NCBI GenBank assembly: GCA_963682175.1
Contig: OY821770.1
Location: 12,120,501 to 12,184,500, forward strand
Direction: 5' to 3'
DNA from: Triglochin maritima
Taxonomy: Eukaryota > Streptophyta > Magnoliopsida > Alismatales > Juncaginaceae
Length of the DNA: 64,000 nt
The translations under genes were made by a program, and so were the position numbers. The notes below the pieces were generated by a model, which worked only from the letters and a program-made list of their open reading frames with translations, was not told the origin of the DNA and did not search any database. Of the stretch, positions 59,369 through 64,000 are shown one piece after another. Numbering within the stretch: the stretch's first letter is position 1; every line of letters begins with the position of its first letter.

Positions 59369-59432
59369 ACGGATCGCGGGTCGCACCCGCGATCCGTGGT
59401 TGCGCGGATCGCGGGTTCGACCCGCGATCTGC
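59369..59432. repeat. Two tandem GC-rich hairpins with a shared core
   Basis: The first has perfect 13-bp arms, ACGGATCGCGGGT and ACCCGCGATCCGT (59369-59381 and 59385-59397), with a 3-base loop CGC. The second has 10-bp arms GATCGCGGGT and ACCCGCGATC (59407-59416 and 59420-59429) with loop TCG. The core GATCGCGGGT is the same. The surroundings are AT-rich. Confidence 0.9.
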
Positions 59433-60213
59433 GTAGTTTTGAATTTTTTTTTTTTTGTGATTAGTTTTCGAATTTTTTTTAAAATGAATATTATTTAAAA
59501 AAATTACGGCATATGATGGCTTTTGACTTTTTTTTAATGCATATTTTCTCTTTTTATATATTTGGTTGAACTTTGAATCACGCTACCCAAACTATTCCTT
59601 CCTATACCAACAGTATAATTACATAAATACATTTGTATTATCATAAATTCAAAAGAAGATAACAACATATGAAGATCCAAATCGATCAAAGTACCATAGT
59701 AGCTGAGGGGGATGAGACAGAATTACGGATCCCCATTCTTATAACAACTCACATTCAGTAATATACATATTTGCATCTCACCTTAATAATTGAAAAGATG
59801 AGCATTGGACCCAGTCCTGAGTCCTGACCACACCCATTAACCACCTATCTGTATAGCTATTTTCTTGCAATGGGTACTCTAATATCTGGATTCAAGTGGA
59901 GAAGAGGCTAGAGAGCAAACCTATACTGATCAGAGCAGAGCAGAGCACATTTCAAAACAATGCCCACATCTGACGAACACATGATTGACAAGACATGACA
60001 ATTCACTAGTTTGGGAAAGAAAATGTGGAAGTTTTTTTTTACCCATAACTCCACAGCCACCTTTTGACGAATGTGGACAATTTGACAAACGTGGACCGTG
60101 GATAGGAAATTATTATTTATTGTTTGTAAATCACTTAAATTGTTCACGTCGATTATTATTTTGTCATTCACATTCTATTTAATACTCATTATGTTCCGTA
60201 AAAAAAATCAAAA

Positions 60214-60327
60214 CGTCTGCAAAAAATGTCTCCCTCATGGGCAGCATCTAAGGTAGACCCCCTGGGGGAGGCGTCCTAGCTAGATGCCCCCATGAATGCT
60301 CTCTCATAGGCGCGTTTTTTGCAGACG
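60214..60327. repeat. Fold-back unit with 13-bp inverted ends
   Basis: CGTCTGCAAAAAA (60214-60226) and TTTTTTGCAGACG (60315-60327) are perfect inverted repeats. The interior has a second, imperfect pair (GGGCAGCATCTA against TAGATGCCCC) and a central CCCCCTGGGGG. It could be a small fold-back element or a small-RNA hairpin. Confidence 0.75.
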
Positions 60328-60501
60328 CTCTGGTTTTTTATTTTAAAGATCTTGAATTTATATTATGTGTTATTTCAAATTATTTCAGGTTCCGTTGTAA
60401 GATTTCGGTGGTGACGGAGTGGGAAAAAAACACAAACGTAAATAAACGAGTAAACAAATCAATATTCGGAGTACAATAATAGGGTGTCGAAACAAAAAAA
60501 A

Positions 60502-60580
60502 AACGTCGGCAAAACGCACTCCCTCTGCTAACTCGCTTTGCGGGGAGGACTAGCGTCCCCCGCAAGGACTGCCGTCCCTA
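60502..60580. repeat. Related fold-back fragment
   Basis: Begins AACGTCGGCAAAACGCACTC, similar to the left end of the unit at 60214. It has an 8-bp inverted repeat TTGCGGGG / CCCCGCAA (60538-60545 and 60558-60565). It looks like a partial second copy. Confidence 0.5.
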
Positions 60581-61481
60581 CATTCCTACTCCGATTTTAT
60601 TTTTCATGATTATTTTTTGTTGTAGTATGAAAAGATGAGAGTTCATTTGGAGCAGAAATAAAAAAAGGAGAAAAAGACAAAATAGTAATTGGTACGGACG
60701 ACGTTTAGCAGTTCAATAATGAATATGTTCAAGAAAAATCTAATAGACAGTAAGATTTGTTTTAATTATTAAGTTAAATGTGGATCTTTACTTTACCGGC
60801 TGCAAGTTGTTACGATGGTGAGAACCACATTTGTATATCCTAGTATCTAACATTCATCCAGTTAGTACTCAGACCGATTGCGTTTCCATTTTTAAAATAA
60901 CTCTAGATGATTTATGTGAATTTGAAGAAGTATGTCTAATCTGTGTCTAATCTATCATAAGTGTATAACTCACAAGCTATCTTGGATGATCATGTAACCA
61001 TATGCGTTGCATTCAACTGCGTTTTCTTATTTATTTTCAATGGATCTTTATATCCCAACACTAAACAAAAAAATAATGAATAGGCATGAGGTATTAGAAT
61101 TAGGGAAATATCTATTATCCAAGTGTGTAGTGTATGAGAGAGAAATCTCCAAGAATGTTTACACCCTCTATTTAACGACAATTAACAACCCCACACCAAT
61201 ACAAAGAACCTCAAATTGGGAGAACATGGGTTCTATGTCCTAACACATGTCTCTGTGGGACGAAGTTGCTGTCTTATTTTTTTCCTCTCATGGGGACCCA
61301 TCATGACCAGAAAACCATGTGCCCAATTAAGTTTTGCTCCCAAAAGTCATTCATGGGAGGTCAAATTGTCAAAATCTGGATTTTGATTGGGTTCCCTTTG
61401 GTGGAAGTCATGGCAATCCTCTTTTAACGTAAACATTACAATGTAGATAGAGTAAAAAGACTAATTGTCTTATAACAATTT

Positions 61482-61498
61482 GGGGGGGGGGGGGGGGG
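61482..61498 (+). repeat. Homopolymer run of 17 G, beside a possible hAT-like end
   Basis: The run is followed by TTGTGCACATGGATTCCG and GGATTCC/GGAATCC-rich sequence to about 61615. This recalls the (A)GGGGTGTGCA ends and GGTCCGG-type subterminal repeats of the hAT elements here. No opposite end or TSD was found. Confidence 0.5.
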
Positions 61499-61615
61499 TT
61501 GTGCACATGGATTCCGAGGGAATCCGACGGAAACGGAATTTGGATTCCGGTTGACTCCGGAAATTGGGCGTTTGTGCACGAAAACGCGGATTCCATCGGA
61601 TTCCGTCAGATTCTG

Positions 61616-62141
61616 TGGTATGTTGAGAAAAGAAAGGAAAAGAAATGTGTTTTTTTTCTTTTCTCTTGTTTGGATATTCATTATGACAAATAAGTTTCTC
61701 TCGTTTGGTTAACATCTTACGAGAGAAAAGAAACACTCTAAAATATCAAAATACTCTTTTATTTGTATTATACAATAACATATATCGTTTTACATTATTT
61801 TAATATTGTTCAAAATTATAAATTATTACAAATAAAATATATCCACCAAACCTGAAAATTTGAAGCTATAGAAACTTAGTAACGTTACAAACAATGTAGT
61901 ATGCAAAATATAAAAAAAATCTAATGTAAAATTAAAAAAGTAAAGATACAAATTATTCGGAAATACTTCAAATGAACGTTTTTTGTTCTTCCAAAACAAT
62001 GACATTTGTTGTAACAAAAAATTTATTTAGGAATTCTATAAAAACACTTGAAAGACAGCGTTAACACTACTACGTAAAACAATGTTAATTTAATTCATAT
62101 TCTCCCCACATTGCAGTTGATATATTATCTCTAATCAACTC
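61616..62141. other. AT-rich spacer, no gene
   Basis: Low-complexity AT-rich DNA downstream of the Harbinger remnant. I see nothing else. Confidence 0.5.
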
Positions 62142-62768
62142 TCATATTCTATATTCTTCGTTATATTCATTTTCACAATGAACTTCCTCTGGACCTTCTG
62201 TACCACGTAACAAATCTTCATCAACTTCATTGATAAGCTCTTCATCAGGATCAACACCCATTAAGAAGTTGTGGATGATACAACAAGCTAAAACAATCTC
62301 AATTTGAACTCGCAAAGGGTAATTGAGTTCAGTCATTCCTGCAATAATAGGAAATCTCTTCTTGAGGACACCAAATGCTCTTTCAATTGTATTTCTCAAA
62401 GATGCATGTCGGTTGTTGAATAGTTCTTTTGCATTTTGAGGTCCACGTGATGAGTACTCTTTCAAATGGTAACGCACACCTCTATAAGGAGTTATAAGTC
62501 CACTTCTAAGCATGTTGCAAAACTTTTCGAACGATTCCGGACTCATTCAAATAATGTCGCGGCACTTACTAGTATTTAACTGGCTAAGTAACTCATCACG
62601 TATAATTTGCCTTTCAATATATATTGGGCTAATGGATCGATCCACATAGCTACCACAATGAAATCGTCGACACATGATTGATAAATGAATGATGAAACAT
62701 TGTATTTGAACTATTAACCTCTGTCTCTGTATACTCCATTCAGCTAATGTATTATCAACGTTGTCCAT
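62142..62768 (-). pseudogene. PIF/Harbinger transposase (DDE nuclease) with an internal deletion
   Basis: The N-terminal block (62768-62550) reads RRFHCGSYVDRS ... ERQIIRDELLSQLN, then a stop just after RDII. The frame continues [16 protein letters not shown] (62546 on). Directly after that comes the C-terminal block of the nuclease: [41 protein letters not shown], and ACCIIHNFL. In complete proteins the FEKFCNML helix is followed by well over a hundred residues holding the first catalytic aspartates; here they are gone and N- and C-terminal parts are fused. The third acidic residue region remains (NTIERAFG). The remnant cannot be an active nuclease, although the C-terminal 134 codons are still open. 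Confidence 0.88.
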
Positions 62769-63335
62769 CTACGAATTTTTTAAAAATGGTAAATGAAATC
62801 AAGATCGCATTATGGTTCCACACAAAAAATAGAATTATATATAAATTTGCAAATACTAAACAGAAACTTTAAAAAATTATATATAAATTTGTCAAAGTAG
62901 AATACGGTTTATAAGCATTTTGTTGATCAATTGAAGCACCAATTCATAAGGGTTAAAGTTACATTACTATTTCTAACTAATATATATATATACATATTTA
63001 TATATATATGTTAACCGAGAAATAGGAAAATAGTAGTCTAGCAAATTTAAATTCTCAAATTCCATAATCAAATTAAAAAAAATCAAATCTCAAAATAACA
63101 AATTCTATTTCAACCCAAAAGTACATATTCTCCATGAAAAAAATGCATATTATCAATGTAAAAAAATCTATTGGGATAAAATATCTTAACCCAAAAATAG
63201 GAGTACGGTAGATTAAAATTTTTAAAAACTGTAATCAAATAAAAAATTATTAAACTCGAAGAACAACAAACTCTATTACGACATAAAAATTAAAGTTAAA
63301 ACAATATTTATTTTTAACTTGGATATAGATCTTTA
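62769..63335. other. AT-rich spacer, no gene
   Basis: No coding or structural signal beyond simple AT repeats (TATATATA near 62990 and 63003). It could hold the 5' end of the Harbinger element, but no terminal inverted repeat was found. Confidence 0.5.
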
Positions 63336-63343
63336 CCCATAAG

Positions 63344-63896
63344 TAGGGGTGAAACTTTGTGTCCGAAATCCGTCAATCCGACCGACTCCGTATTCGAAAT
63401 CAAAAAAATTATCTGAGAAAAAAAAATCCGCAACCGAATTTGTATTCAGATATAAACATCCGTAAAAACGAAGCGAATATGGATATTGGTACATCCGATT
63501 CGAATAATATCTGGTTCGTATTTTATATGCACATATAAATAAATAAATAAAATATATACAATATATATGAATTAAATTATGTTATTTATATTATATTTAA
63601 TATTTTTTCATGTAGGTAAAAAATAAAGACTGAAATTTATTCTTGTTTAGATCAATCACAAAATGTTTTTAAGTCTATTCGGATTTTTTAACGAATTCGG
63701 ATATCCTAATTCGGAATGGATTTTAAACTTGATTCGGATGCGAATTTATTCGAATTCGGATCCGAATTCGACGGATACGAATTCGGATCCCTTTCTCATA
63801 CATTCGCTCGGATTCGAATTCGGATTCGAGAAAAAAAACGGATACGAATTCGGATACTGGCACATCCGCTTCGTATCCGCTCCGTTTTCACCCCTA
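63344..63896. mobile_element. hAT-type MITE with 8-bp TSD CCCATAAG
   Basis: A 553-bp element with ends TAGGGGTGAAA and TTTTCACCCCTA, flanked by perfect CCCATAAG (63336-63343 and 63897-63904). Both subterminal parts are packed with ATTCGGAT/ATCCGAAT repeats. No transposase. The ORFs in it are made of these repeats. Confidence 0.93.
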
Positions 63897-64000
63897 CCCA
63901 TAAGTAGTAATATAACAAATTCAAATTCTAAAAATTCGTAATAAATTAAAAAATCAAATTAAAAAATAACAAATTATATTCCAACTCAAAATTTTCAATT

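Larger units (their letters stand above)
58341..61481. other. Intergenic; hairpins only
   Basis: No gene or complete transposon recognised. It holds the GC hairpin pair at 59369-59432 and two related inverted-repeat units near 60211 and 60502. Confidence 0.5.

Noticed and set aside
61408..61736. Overlapping minus-strand ORFs with a PPPPPP stretch
   Set aside because: The prolines come from the poly-G run, and the remainder is GGATTCC-type repeat sequence.
63663..63941. 92-codon and 63-codon ORFs rich in NSD and IRIR repeats
   Set aside because: They are translations of the ATTCGGAT subterminal repeats of the hAT MITE at 63344-63896.

Overview
The window is nuclear DNA of a eudicot plant. 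The evidence is two intron/exon or single-exon genes with clear plant families, plant-type LTR retrotransposons primed by initiator tRNA-Met, and CACTA, hAT and PIF/Harbinger DNA transposons. The species cannot be named from the sequence. Only two genes look intact. One is an 11-coding-exon BRO1-domain gene on the minus strand (26201-30522, TATA box at 32096-32104). The other is a single-exon 992-residue TIR-NB-ARC-TPR protein of the ancient TNP/XTNX type, also on the minus strand (53619-56597).

From 1 to about 26.1 kb lies a nest of transposable elements whose insertion order can be read from target-site duplications (TSDs). A minus-strand Copia family ('A') is present as a 5' LTR with primer binding site (1676-3721, rest of the element off the left edge), a solo LTR (4660-6729, TSD CCTTT) inside an older 3' LTR of the same family (4091-8171), and another solo LTR (22758-24895, TSD TGTAT). 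That last solo LTR sits inside a Gypsy family 'B' solo LTR (20705-25080, TSD ATTCC). A third LTR family 'C' is a solo LTR at 13401-14803 (TSD TTAGT). A CACTA element (15904-18935, TSD TGA) carries the 5' end of a Gypsy B element (LTR, primer site, start of gag). These sit in older, non-coding retroelement debris. A broken copia RT/RNase H (8234-9300) and a broken DUF295 F-box-type gene (10471-11081) lie between them.

From 32 to 53 kb there are PIF/Harbinger-like MITEs with TWA duplications, a complete 4.7-kb hAT element with a perfect 8-bp TSD and a recently broken transposase (36892-41627), another Gypsy B solo LTR (45999-48216, TSD TTTTT), and a hAT MITE (48488-49237). After the TNP gene, from 58 to 64 kb, there are GC-rich hairpins, a collapsed Harbinger nuclease (62142-62768) and a hAT MITE (63344-63896).

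The most unusual signal is an array of a short palindrome, CGGTCGACCG, in the LTRs of three otherwise different families (Copia A, Gypsy B, family C). Within Copia A the copies keep a spacing of about 20 bp. The array ends about 170-182 bp upstream of the TATA-like box in both Copia A and Gypsy B. Its decay variants (GGTTGACC, GGTCAACC, GGTTAACC) are what deamination of the central CpG would give. This looks like a promoter-upstream module shared or converged on by unrelated retrotransposons.
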